A program made the translations under genes and the position numbers. The notes under the pieces are model-generated. The model was not told the origin of the DNA. It worked only from the letters and a program-made list of their open reading frames with translations, and ran no database searches. A DNA stretch of 7,788 nucleotides from Candidatus Saccharimonadota bacterium (GTDB taxonomy: Bacteria; Patescibacteriota; Saccharimonadia; Saccharimonadales; JACDBH01), in the NCBI GenBank assembly GCA_020428565.1, contig JAGQMT010000014.1, forward strand, positions 1 to 7,788, in the 5' to 3' direction. This document shows positions 1 through 6,417 of this stretch, piece after piece. Positions within the stretch are counted from its first letter, which is position 1. Every line of letters begins with the position of its first letter.

Positions 1-540
1 CGGCACCAAAAAGTCACGCGCCCCCTCTGGGCTAGAGTTTGCCAAAACTGGCGTAGCCACCTCTGTAAAACCACCATCCGACATAAATCGTCTAATGTAT
101 TCGTAATAAGCCGAGCGACGCCGTAACATACTCTGCATCTTGGGGCGGCGCAAGTCTAAGTATCTATAGCGCAATCTGTTGTCTTCACTAATATTTTGGG
201 TGGTATTGACCTGAATCGGTAGCGGCTCTGAGCGATTTAGCACCTCTATAGCGGATACGATTATTTCCATACTACCAGTATCGATGTTTGGGTTCTTGAG
301 ATTCTCGTCTCGCTCTTTGACTATACCAGTTGCACTTATGACAAATTCGTCCCTAAGTTGTTCACCAGTCCCAAATGCCTCACCAGATCCTGGCTGAATA
401 GTTAGTTGGATTAGCCCCTTGTGGTCTCGTAAATCTATAAATATCAGCCCACCATGATCACGTCGTGAGTTGACCCAGCCCTTTACGGTTATTTCTTGCC
501 CTATCTTATCAAGCGCTTCTATACTTAATGTTCTGTTCAT
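1..540 (-). CDS. aspS: Aspartyl-tRNA synthetase, N-terminal part (cut by window edge)
   Basis: The first 180 residues are visible and the frame stays open at the left edge. The product charges tRNA with aspartate in the cytoplasm. Residues 1 to about 100 form the OB-fold anticodon-binding domain, with the bacterial signature GWVNSRRDHGGLIFIDLRD at residues 21-39. This is followed by LRYRYLDLRRPKM near 139-151 at the start of the catalytic domain, and PEGARDFLVP at the truncation point, matching E. coli AspS throughout. The His in RRDHGG (residue 29) is the residue found in non-discriminating bacterial AspRS such as that of Pseudomonas, where E. coli has Leu. I infer that it may also charge tRNA-Asn, with GatCAB converting Asp to Asn. 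The ATG start fits the family N-terminus, but the only SD-like string (AGGGA) is about 11 nt upstream, which is far. The gene has its own promoter and a hairpin-bearing leader. Confidence 0.96.
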   Translation of the reverse strand, partial: MNRTLSIEALDKIGQEITVKGWVNSRRDHGGLIFIDLRDHKGLIQLTIQPGSGEAFGTGEQLRDEFVISATGIVKERDENLKNPNIDTGSMEIIVSAIEVLNRSEPLPIQVNTTQNISEDNRLRYRYLDLRRPKMQSMLRRRSAYYEYIRRFMSDGGFTEVATPVLANSSPEGARDFLVP

Positions 541-593
541 CTATCAAATTATCCCTAATTGTTCATTTACTACTAAAATATAATGGCTAAGTA

Positions 594-639
594 TGGGGCG
601 AAGACCTAGCGACACCAATTATCGCTGGTCAAAGCCCCA
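594..639 (-). promoter_or_regulatory. Hairpin in the aspS leader
   Basis: On the minus strand, GGGGC (638-634) pairs with GCCCC (599-595), closed by one further A-U pair, and encloses a 3x3 internal loop. Inside that, GACCAGCGA pairs with UCGCUaGGUC, giving 9 bp with one bulged A and a 9-nt loop. It lies inside the predicted 128-nt aspS leader, about 54 nt before the ATG. Neither strand has a U-run after it, so it is not a standard intrinsic terminator. A leader element controlling synthetase expression, or an mRNA-stabilising structure, is possible. I see no T-box sequence. The pairing is visible directly; the role is inferred. Confidence 0.5.
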
Positions 640-675
640 ATATTATTATCTATTCTAATAATCATCTTACCTGTA

Positions 676-705
676 ATTATACAATAACTCATTCAATATT
701 ACCAA
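676..705 (-). promoter_or_regulatory. Promoter of aspS
   Basis: On the minus strand, TTGGTA (705-700), an 18-nt spacer, then a perfect TATAAT (681-676). It starts 13 nt after the stop codon of the upstream CNNM gene, so aspS can be transcribed on its own. The predicted start near 669 leaves a leader of about 128 nt. Confidence 0.65.
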
Positions 706-717
706 AATAAGGGCTAC

Positions 718-1725
718 TTAGTCGATGGATTTGAGTTGTTTTTTGACCTTTTTGGCTTTGGCGTCGGCAACATCACGCATACTGTCGTATTGATCAAATT
801 CGTCTATAATTGGCTTGCCTAACACCTGCTCTACTATATCTTCTATTGTTATCAGACCGGTGATTTCGGCGAACTGATTAACCACGATAAACATGTGTTG
901 CTTGGTGCGAATAAAGGCCTGTAATACATGATCTAGTTCCCGCTCTTCGTTGACGTAGTGTACTGGGCTGTGCATAAAATCAGCAACCGTGGCGTTCTTT
1001 TTGGACTCTACTAAATCTTTGATATAAAGCATGCCTGCCACGATTTCGTTCTCCTGATCAAAAACAGGGAACCTAGAGTGACCAGTCTTGTGAAGCTCAT
1101 CAAGCAAAATTGGGCTAATCACATCATCGGCATGGACACTACTGATGACTGTTCGGGGCGTCATGATATCATGCACTGTTTTTTTGCCAAAAGTCAGGGC
1201 GTGTCTAAGTATTCGAATCTCATCAGCCGACAAATCCGTATCGACAGGCTGAACGCCAACCAAAGTATCCTCCAACTCAGAGCGAGTGATAGTAACCGGC
1301 TCTTCGGCCAAAAAACGATCAAAAGCTCGACCCAGGGGTGTAGTGACTGGCTTAAGCCAAAAAGACAATCTCAACAAATACGGTGATGTTTTGGCAAGCA
1401 ACCATATACCAACTGGACGCAGGTATAACTCCGTCAAGACAATAAAGACTACAAAAAACACAACCGCACCGATTACTAGACCTAAAAACCATCCAAATAG
1501 ATCCGCCATCGCCACCAATGTAGCACTCAACACGACCGCTCGAAATAACTCTATAGTGATGTAAGTAGCCGACCCCCTGGATTTGAGCGGGTAGATTTGC
1601 TTAGATATTAGTTCGCCCTTTCTGGCCCAATATTTAAGATAAGGTAAAGACATGCTACGTAACGCCGTAGACATAGCAGTCAAGGCAATTGATAGCAAAA
1701 ACCCAATGATTAGTAACGCTAACAT
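718..1725 (-). CDS. Shortened CNNM/CBS-domain membrane protein (HlyC/CorC-like)
   Basis: A 335-residue protein with an N-terminal CNNM (DUF21) membrane domain: helices near residues 1-20, 55-75 and 78-100, with a further hydrophobic stretch around 105-125. A CBS pair follows at about 185-239 (HDIMTPRTVISSV, SRFPVFD) and 248-302 (IVVNQFAEITGLITIEDIVEQVLG). The family is linked to Mg2+/Co2+ handling at the membrane and its CBS pair binds adenine nucleotides. Two oddities stand out. Typical bacterial members run past 400 residues and end in a CorC_HlyC domain; here that domain is missing, replaced by a short lysine-rich tail. The first-helix glutamate (usual aaETAl) is Ser19 in MSTAL, and the usual gE-lPK motif reads TELYLRP. 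Transport activity may therefore be altered or lost, and a regulatory role is possible. The start codon follows a -10 box by 6 nt, which fits a leaderless mRNA. Confidence 0.88.
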   Translation of the reverse strand: MLALLIIGFLLSIALTAMSTALRSMSLPYLKYWARKGELISKQIYPLKSRGSATYITIELFRAVVLSATLVAMADLFGWFLGLVIGAVVFFVVFIVLTELYLRPVGIWLLAKTSPYLLRLSFWLKPVTTPLGRAFDRFLAEEPVTITRSELEDTLVGVQPVDTDLSADEIRILRHALTFGKKTVHDIMTPRTVISSVHADDVISPILLDELHKTGHSRFPVFDQENEIVAGMLYIKDLVESKKNATVADFMHSPVHYVNEERELDHVLQAFIRTKQHMFIVVNQFAEITGLITIEDIVEQVLGKPIIDEFDQYDSMRDVADAKAKKVKKQLKSID

Positions 1726-1731
1726 AACATT

Positions 1732-1760
1732 ATTGTATCAGCAAACACCAAATTGAATAA
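1732..1760 (-). promoter_or_regulatory. Promoter of the CNNM gene, leaderless start
   Basis: On the minus strand, a weak -35 TTATTC (1760-1755), a 17-nt spacer and -10 TACAAT (1737-1732). Six bases separate the -10 box from the ATG at 1725, so the predicted first transcribed base is the A of the start codon. No Shine-Dalgarno sequence is present. Confidence 0.5.
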
Positions 1761-1794
1761 ATAATGACTACTTTTTGTTAGACGGTGTAATTAT

Positions 1795-1824
1795 TTGCCT
1801 AAACAACTACCAATCGGGTATTAT
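1795..1824 (+). promoter_or_regulatory. Promoter of dsbA
   Basis: TTGCCT (1795-1800), an 18-nt spacer and TATTAT (1819-1824). It drives a short leader of about 20 nt that carries the ribosome binding site AGGGAG (1841-1846), 5 nt before the ATG. It lies back to back with the promoter of the CNNM gene. Confidence 0.55.
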
Positions 1825-1851
1825 AAACGAGTAATATTTTAGGGAGTTTTA

Positions 1852-2514
1852 ATGAATCTAAAGACTATTATCATAGTAGTATCCATTATATTGGGCGTAG
1901 TCGGCTTTTTGGTCCTAACCGAACCAAAAGAAACACAAACCAGCGAGCCATCCAATCATACAACTGGTGCAGGCACCACTGGAGTGACATTGACAGAATT
2001 TGGAGACTTTCAGTGCCCTGGCTGTGCGTCCTACTATCCAGTCGTCAAACAAGTCAAAGAAGAATATGGCGACAAAATCACCTTTCGATTTGTACATTTT
2101 CCCCTAGAGTCAATCCATCCAAACGCTAGAGCCGCTGCTAGAGCTGCCGAAGCCGCCAGCCGACAAGGTAAGTTCTGGGAAATGCACGACCAATTATTTG
2201 AATACCAAAGTCAGTGGCAAGATACTAATGATCCAATTACTACGTTCAAAAGCTACGCAGTAAACCTTGGCCTAGACGAAGCCCAATTTGAAACAGATTA
2301 CAAAGACAGCGCAATCTCAGCAATTGTTTCGGCAGATTTGAAACGTGGTCGAGAAAAAGGCGTCAGCTCCACGCCTACGTTTATGCTCAATGATGAAGTC
2401 ATTAACCCAGCAGGTGGTCTTGAGGCCTTTCGAACCATCATCGATCAAAAAATCGAAGAACTCACTGGTCAAAAAGCCGACCGAAACTCAACAGAAGACC
2501 AAACAACCGAATAG
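1852..2514 (+). CDS. dsbA: Membrane-anchored DsbA-like thiol oxidoreductase
   Basis: A 220-residue protein. Residues 5-22 form a single N-terminal membrane anchor (or uncleaved signal), followed by a Thr/Ser-rich linker to about 44 and a thioredoxin-fold DsbA domain at roughly 45-203. The active site is CPGC at 55-58 within EFGDFQCPGC. The helical insert runs from about 90 to 165, and the cis-proline is Pro175 in STPTF. The family oxidises paired cysteines of exported proteins; this one should face outside the membrane. The last 15 residues are polar and acidic. No VKOR/DsbB partner lies next to it here. The start is set by a good SD (AGGGAG, 5-nt spacing). The two-cysteine secreted protein at 6729-7427 is a conceivable substrate (inference). 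The symbol is by family only; BdbD-type naming would serve equally well. Confidence 0.93.
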   Translation: MNLKTIIIVVSIILGVVGFLVLTEPKETQTSEPSNHTTGAGTTGVTLTEFGDFQCPGCASYYPVVKQVKEEYGDKITFRFVHFPLESIHPNARAAARAAEAASRQGKFWEMHDQLFEYQSQWQDTNDPITTFKSYAVNLGLDEAQFETDYKDSAISAIVSADLKRGREKGVSSTPTFMLNDEVINPAGGLEAFRTIIDQKIEELTGQKADRNSTEDQTTE

Positions 2515-2535
2515 CTGATTGTTCACAGATACCAC

Positions 2536-2573
2536 GTCAATAGCCACTCTTTTGTCAAAGAGTGGCTATTGAC
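2536..2573 (+). terminator. Perfect 17-bp hairpin after dsbA, without U-tract
   Basis: GTCAATAGCCACTCTTT (2536-2552) and its exact complement (2557-2573) surround a TGTC loop. It begins 22 nt after the dsbA stop. The following bases (CTAGATG) are not U-rich, so it is either a U-less terminator or a 3'-end stabiliser. The perfect pairing and position after the stop support a role at the dsbA mRNA 3' end. Confidence 0.65.
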
Positions 2574-2618
2574 CTAGATGTATGCCCAAAAACCAAAAAG
2601 AACAAAATAATTAGTAGG

Positions 2619-2694
2619 TGATATACTCTTGCCAAGTGGGTCGCTTAGCACGACCGAGTACTTTAGGTAGCCGATTGGCAATTTTCTTTATTTT
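2619..2694 (+). ncRNA. Candidate short structured RNA or attenuator
   Basis: An extended -10 box, TGATATACT (2619-2627), is followed at once by a fold: outer stem TTGCCAA (2629-2635) with TTGGCAA (2675-2681), inner hairpin GGTCG/CGACC (2639-2643 and 2651-2655), then a U-rich run ATTTTCTTTATTTT. The stem plus U-run resembles an intrinsic terminator. If transcription starts 7 nt after the -10 box, the 5' part of the outer stem is lost, so a longer transcript reading in from dsbA may be the one that folds. The -35 region is poor. At 53 nt and with no T-loop, it is not a tRNA. Confidence 0.3.
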
Positions 2695-2745
2695 GACAGG
2701 CATTTAACCATTAACCCTTCCATACAAACAACCACCTAAGGCTAT

Positions 2746-2819
2746 TTGATAGTTATTTTATTGTTTAATATTTTTTGTTTTCCTACCGTATAGCTCGCAT
2801 CTATACACTTGGATAGGAA
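2746..2819 (+). promoter_or_regulatory. Promoter-like sequence followed by nested inverted repeat
   Basis: TTGATA (2746-2751), a 17-nt spacer and TATTTT (2769-2774) predict a transcript beginning near 2781. This coincides with a nested inverted repeat: TTCCTA (2780-2785) with TAGGAA (2814-2819), enclosing GTATAG (2788-2793) with CTATAC (2801-2806). It could be a second, structured leader for the antiporter gene 97 nt downstream, or an operator. The stretch is AT-rich, so chance promoter matches are likely. Confidence 0.3.
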
Positions 2820-2878
2820 CTATTGTCGCTTATGATTACATTATTGTCAACTAGAAAATTAAATAAAATTTAGATATT

Positions 2879-2906
2879 TTGAAGTTTAACTCTTTTAGCT
2901 TATGCT
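2879..2906 (+). promoter_or_regulatory. Promoter of the CPA2 antiporter gene
   Basis: TTGAAG (2879-2884), a 16-nt spacer and TATGCT (2901-2906). The predicted start near 2913 is only about 3 nt before the ATG at 2916, so the mRNA would be almost leaderless. No SD sequence precedes the ATG. Confidence 0.5.
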
Positions 2907-2915
2907 ATTAGTAAT

Positions 2916-4610
2916 ATGCATCACATGTTCGAAGAATTAACCCTAGTTATCGTCGTCGCAGTAGCGGTGAGCATGATCATGCGCGCGCTCAAACAGCCGA
3001 TGATGATTGGCCACATTATCACTGGTATCTTGGTAGGTCCTGCGGTGTTTGATATTGCCAAATCTACCGAAACTCTAAACATTTTTGCCGAATTTGGCGT
3101 AGCTTTATTGTTATTTGTCATGGGACTCAGTCTCAATATCAAGGTCATAAAAGACATTGGTAAAGTAGCCATACTAGCCAGCTTAGCACAGGTGCTACTG
3201 GTAGGTGGTGCGACGTATGCAGCCGCCATAATCATGGGCTACAACCCTACCATAGCCACATATATTGCCCTAGCGCTATCGCTGTCGAGTACCATCATTG
3301 TCATCAAACTTTTGTCTGATAAAAAAGAGCAGTCCAGATTGTACGCCAAAATCGCCGTTGGTTTTTTGATCATACAAGATTTTATGGCAACCCTCGCTGT
3401 GCTATTTGTATCTTCTAGCTATAACGGTCATATTAGTATGGATGACTTCTTGCCACTCGCTCTCAAAGGTGGCAGTTTATTAGCTAGCATGCTGGTGTTT
3501 CGATATTTAATATTGCCACATCTCAATGGCCTGATTGGCAAGAGTCAGGAATTTTTGTTTTTGTTTGCTATCGGTATGGCGCTTGGTATCGCATCGTTAT
3601 CCAAGATAGCTGGATTTTCATTAGAAATAGGTGCACTACTTGCTGGTATGACCCTAGCCTCTATGCCCTACGCCACAGAGGTGGCCTCTAGGTTAAAGCC
3701 TCTTAGAGATTTTTTCATCGTCTTGCATTTTGTGGTGCTTGGTTCGACGGTTAATCTTGAAGTAATCCAGAGCTCCCCAGGCAAAGCTATCGTGTTCCCG
3801 CTAATCGTGCTACTAGTCAATCCAATATCGATTCTCATAATGATGGGACTCATGGGCTACACCAAAAAAACCAGCTTCAAGGCTGGCTTATCTATGACTC
3901 AAGTCGGTGAGTTCTCGCTGATATTACTTGCTGTTGCCAATCTCCACGACTACATAGACAACAGTACAGTATCACTCATCACATTAGTGGCGTTAATAAC
4001 CATTGGTGCATCAACCTATATGATCACCCACGCAGACAAATTGTATGACTTGTCAGAAAAATACCTTCGATTATTCGAAAGACGCAAAGCCAAAGAAGAC
4101 CACGAGAAAAGACGGCGTTACGACTTAGTACTGTTTGGCTACCAAAAAGGGGGTCATGAATTCTTATCTACGTTCAAAAAACTCAGCAAGAAGTTCATAG
4201 TCGTAGATTATGATCCCAGCGTCATAGACTTCATGGAACAACGCAACCTAGAATACGTCTATGGCGATGCAACCGACATCGACTTGCTAGAAGAGCTAAA
4301 CCTCAAACACAGCAAACTCATTGTCTCGACTATTACCGACAATGGCACCAACAAGATTTTGGCCAACTGGCTACAGGACAATAATCCTAGTGCTGTATTC
4401 ATAGCCACTGCCGACAATGCCGAAGAAGCTACCGAACTCTATGCCAAAGGAGTGTCTTATGTAATATTGCCTCATTATATCGGCTCCGAGAAAATCAGTT
4501 CATTCATTAGACGTAACGAACTCAACAAAACGGCTTTCAAGCAATACAGAGAGAAACACCTGCAATACCTACAAACTAATCATGCACTGTTTGAATCAAC
4601 CGATACATAA
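2916..4610 (+). CDS. KefB/KefC-type CPA2 cation:proton antiporter with TrkA-N domain
   Basis: A 564-residue inner-membrane protein. Residues 5 to about 375 are the multi-helix Na+/H+-exchanger fold of the CPA2 family, with FAEFGVALLLFVMGLSLN at 57-74, SLSSTIIVIKLL at 122-133, the ion-site aspartate Asp155 in IIQDF, and VGEFSLILL at 330-338. After a charged linker (385-402) comes a TrkA-N/RCK nucleotide-binding domain from 403 to about 530: GYQKGG at 408-413 in place of the usual GxGxxG, an acidic residue ending strand 2 (VDYD, 430-433), and GDAT at 450-453. Family members exchange K+ or Na+ for H+, gated by nucleotides or glutathione; the ion here cannot be read from sequence. The middle glycine of the dinucleotide motif is Gln410, so ligand preference may differ. 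There is no TrkA-C domain. ATG at 2916 was chosen from the promoter position; a second ATG at 2925 is possible. Its 3' end overlaps nadD on the other strand. Confidence 0.93.
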   Translation: MHHMFEELTLVIVVAVAVSMIMRALKQPMMIGHIITGILVGPAVFDIAKSTETLNIFAEFGVALLLFVMGLSLNIKVIKDIGKVAILASLAQVLLVGGATYAAAIIMGYNPTIATYIALALSLSSTIIVIKLLSDKKEQSRLYAKIAVGFLIIQDFMATLAVLFVSSSYNGHISMDDFLPLALKGGSLLASMLVFRYLILPHLNGLIGKSQEFLFLFAIGMALGIASLSKIAGFSLEIGALLAGMTLASMPYATEVASRLKPLRDFFIVLHFVVLGSTVNLEVIQSSPGKAIVFPLIVLLVNPISILIMMGLMGYTKKTSFKAGLSMTQVGEFSLILLAVANLHDYIDNSTVSLITLVALITIGASTYMITHADKLYDLSEKYLRLFERRKAKEDHEKRRRYDLVLFGYQKGGHEFLSTFKKLSKKFIVVDYDPSVIDFMEQRNLEYVYGDATDIDLLEELNLKHSKLIVSTITDNGTNKILANWLQDNNPSAVFIATADNAEEATELYAKGVSYVILPHYIGSEKISSFIRRNELNKTAFKQYREKHLQYLQTNHALFESTDT

Positions 4611-5188
4611 AGCCAATTTTTGCGAACATAATCCTGCAAACTAGGCAAAAGTGAAGTGTGCAGACCACGAGCCACTTGCCTCCGAATGTTGCTAGATGAA
4701 ATATCCGATTTTTCGGCCAAGACAATCTGACCATGCGACTGAATCCTTGACAAAGCTCGATCGCATTTAGCCACATCCATCTGCTGTCGAACACCGACCA
4801 ATAACCTCATATTATCTAATAAAATATCTAAGCCAGGCCAAAGCTTTGCCGAATCCGCAGAGTCCATAAACGTCAAAACATCTGAGCCAATCATCATAAA
4901 TAACTCATCGTTAGCGAACATAGATTTCAGTCTAGGCAGAGTGCCACTAACAGTGAAGCGCTTATCAGGTAACTCTAATTTCGACAGATTTGGATGGGGC
5001 AAAAGTGCCGTGTCAAGCATCGCCAATCGATGCGCGATGTGACTGACTCCAGACTTTTGCCTAGGACTAGGTTCTGGTAAAAAATACACCATATCCAGAT
5101 TGGCAGTTACTACCGATTCAAGTGCAAAGGCAATGTGACCAGCATGCACTGGATCAAAGGCACCACTAAATATCCCTATTTTACTCAT
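4580..5188 (-). CDS. nadD: Nicotinate-nucleotide adenylyltransferase
   Basis: A 202-residue cytoplasmic enzyme that joins nicotinate mononucleotide and ATP to make deamido-NAD, the step before NAD synthetase. It shows the nucleotidyltransferase core GIFSGAFDPVHAGH at residues 5-18 with the HxGH-type motif, PEPSPRQK near 39-45 in the place of the family PPHK loop, HRLAML at 53-58, IGSDVL at 100-105, the ISSSNIRR signature at 163-170, and a closing segment DYVRKNWLY at 186-194 typical of NadD. Length matches the family. A longer frame reaches an ATG at 5221, but those 11 residues lie before the conserved start and their codons contain the TATAAT box, so MSKIGIF at 5188 is preferred. The last 31 bases overlap the antiporter gene tail to tail. 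Related adenylyltransferases (CoaD-type) are the only alternative and fit less well. Confidence 0.93.
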   Translation of the reverse strand: MSKIGIFSGAFDPVHAGHIAFALESVVTANLDMVYFLPEPSPRQKSGVSHIAHRLAMLDTALLPHPNLSKLELPDKRFTVSGTLPRLKSMFANDELFMMIGSDVLTFMDSADSAKLWPGLDILLDNMRLLVGVRQQMDVAKCDRALSRIQSHGQIVLAEKSDISSSNIRRQVARGLHTSLLPSLQDYVRKNWLYVSVDSNSA

Positions 5189-5195
5189 ATGTCCT

Positions 5196-5201
5196 ATTAT
5201 A
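5196..5201 (-). promoter_or_regulatory. -10 box of nadD, leaderless start
   Basis: A perfect TATAAT on the minus strand ends 7 nt before the nadD ATG (5188), so transcription should begin at or one base from the start codon. No good -35 is present at 16-18 nt. AGGA, 3 nt before the ATG, could serve as an SD only if the mRNA begins further upstream, for example by read-through from the gene ending at 5237. Confidence 0.5.
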
Positions 5202-5236
5202 CAACATGTTCCATGGCTCATAGGGATGCACTCAAT

Positions 5237-6376
5237 CTAACAAGCGACGCTATTCTTGCAGGAATGCACTTTGCAACTTGTAATTAGTTTGTTGCGAGGG
5301 CGTTGATTCCAGTGACCATTTTTGCACTTAAATTTTAATGGCCCAAATTTATCTGACGGGCCAGACTCCTGAGATATATTGCCGAAACCTAGCTGACGAT
5401 ATTGATTTTCTGCAGTGGCCAAACCAATACTAGCACCACAACCACTAAACACATCTCCTTTGACACTAGCCTGCTCGGCCGCCAATTCCATTTCGTGTAC
5501 AGCCATTGCATATGACACCACCCCTGTATGAAGCGGTTGGATAACGACATTTAGGGTATTGTTGTTATTGCTGAACCTATCCCTCATGGCAGCCGCCAAA
5601 CCATAATCCAGCCATCCGCCCGTAAAACTATCCGATTTAGCCAAATAAGCAGTCAGTAAGTCCTTTTGCTGACAAACAAAATCATAGGTGTTAGTATGAC
5701 TGCCAACAGAGTCTGCGCTACGCACGCCAGCGTGCCATCTACTGCCGAATAATATCCCCATAGATCGATCATAGACATCCGTAAGGCGATCTATCAAAAA
5801 CTCTTGATTAACCATATCTAATTCAAGCTGTATACGCTGACCAAGTAACTCACCCTTCATAGGTTCATAGCCGACAGCCCGACACACCTCTTCCAATGCC
5901 CAACGATTGCTCCCATCCAATGACTGGGACGTCATGCCAATGGTACCATCTGGTCGCCGCGTAACCACTCTCAGCATAGTCTGCTTCCTAGACACATTAT
6001 AACCACCCACGTCATCCGTAGCTTCCATAAGTTCAGGCGGAAAATCAGATACGACCACCATAGTATTTGGCGCTTCGCCCTTGGCCATACTAATCATATC
6101 TTCATACTCAGCCTTCTCGATTTGTCGACGCCTTAGTTCATAAGTTGGCAAATCTTTAGCTTGTTCTATAGACTGGTCAAAAATTGGCGCCAACGGACTA
6201 CCGCAGTCAGCGTACAATTCTCCGTCCTGATAGCGATATTCAAAAGCAGTACGCATACTACCATCCAAAACCTCGGCCAGCCAAGTCGTGACATCATTAT
6301 AACGCCTAGCTTCATAATCGTAATTTTCTTGACTCGCAATAGCACTTTGTGGCTTCGATTCTAATGCAACCGACAT
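5237..6376 (-). CDS. Unknown protein with C-terminal Cys/His zinc-ribbon-like tail
   Basis: A 379-residue soluble protein with no signal peptide or membrane segment; I cannot assign a function. The N-terminal 100 residues are rich in charged residues and aromatics. The middle holds an ordered-looking segment, TMVVVSDFPPELMEA (105-119), then GGYNVSRKQTMLRVVTRRPDG (124-144, charged). Near 290-300 is a HEMELAAEQ helix, not the HExxH metalloprotease motif. The C-terminus has GCGAS (312-316) and then a likely metal site: Cys351-x3-His355, then Cys368, His371, Cys373 and Cys379, spaced like a zinc ribbon. The wording VSDFPPELM recalls a hypothetical family I associate with Saccharibacteria, a weak memory-based link. 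The start at 6376 is preferred over an upstream ATG (6403) because AAGGGGG sits 5 nt before it, and because the extra codons fall inside the leader hairpin. Expression may be controlled by that hairpin. Confidence 0.85.
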   Translation of the reverse strand: MSVALESKPQSAIASQENYDYEARRYNDVTTWLAEVLDGSMRTAFEYRYQDGELYADCGSPLAPIFDQSIEQAKDLPTYELRRRQIEKAEYEDMISMAKGEAPNTMVVVSDFPPELMEATDDVGGYNVSRKQTMLRVVTRRPDGTIGMTSQSLDGSNRWALEEVCRAVGYEPMKGELLGQRIQLELDMVNQEFLIDRLTDVYDRSMGILFGSRWHAGVRSADSVGSHTNTYDFVCQQKDLLTAYLAKSDSFTGGWLDYGLAAAMRDRFSNNNNTLNVVIQPLHTGVVSYAMAVHEMELAAEQASVKGDVFSGCGASIGLATAENQYRQLGFGNISQESGPSDKFGPLKFKCKNGHWNQRPRNKLITSCKVHSCKNSVAC

Positions 6377-6381
6377 AAAAA

Positions 6382-6407
6382 CCCCCTTGTCTACACAGAG
6401 CAAGGGG
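6382..6407 (-). promoter_or_regulatory. Terminator-like hairpin covering the SD of the 5237-6376 gene
   Basis: Read on the minus strand, CCCCTTG (6407-6401) pairs with CAAGGGG (6389-6383). With one bulged C, TCT/AGA pair above it and leave a GTGT loop, 10 bp in all. The 3' arm contains most of the ribosome binding site AAGGGGG (6388-6382). TTTTT follows directly and the ATG comes next at 6376. The same structure can thus act as an intrinsic terminator and as a lid on the SD. The pairing is plain in the sequence; the regulatory use is inferred. Confidence 0.6.
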
Positions 6408-6417
6408 TAAAATAGTC

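Larger units (their letters stand above)
2574..2915. other. 340-base gene-free stretch with structured elements
   Basis: No ORF here is credible; the best is a 10-codon frame at 2582. The stretch is AT-rich and holds a compact folded element followed by a U-rich run (2629-2694), a nested inverted repeat (2780-2819) with a promoter-like sequence directly upstream, and the antiporter gene's own promoter at its right end. Confidence 0.6.

Noticed and set aside
594..639. Intrinsic terminator between the CNNM gene and aspS
   Set aside because: No U-run follows on either strand, and it lies downstream of the aspS promoter, where it would block aspS.
1078..1564. Two plus-strand frames opposite the CNNM gene
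   Set aside because: Both lie antisense to a well-supported membrane protein and have low-complexity, unrecognisable products.
2582..2614. 10-codon ORF after the dsbA hairpin
   Set aside because: Too short, with no SD and no recognisable product.
2629..2681. tRNA-like fold with a 7-bp closing stem
   Set aside because: It is only 53 nt long, has no T-loop sequence or anticodon arm, and ends in a U-rich run.
5189..5221. Upstream nadD start at 5221
   Set aside because: The extra 11 codons contain the TATAAT box and precede the conserved NadD N-terminus; 5188 fits better.
6377..6403. Upstream start at 6403 for the zinc-ribbon protein
   Set aside because: It lies within the leader hairpin and has no SD, whereas the ATG at 6376 has AAGGGGG at good spacing.
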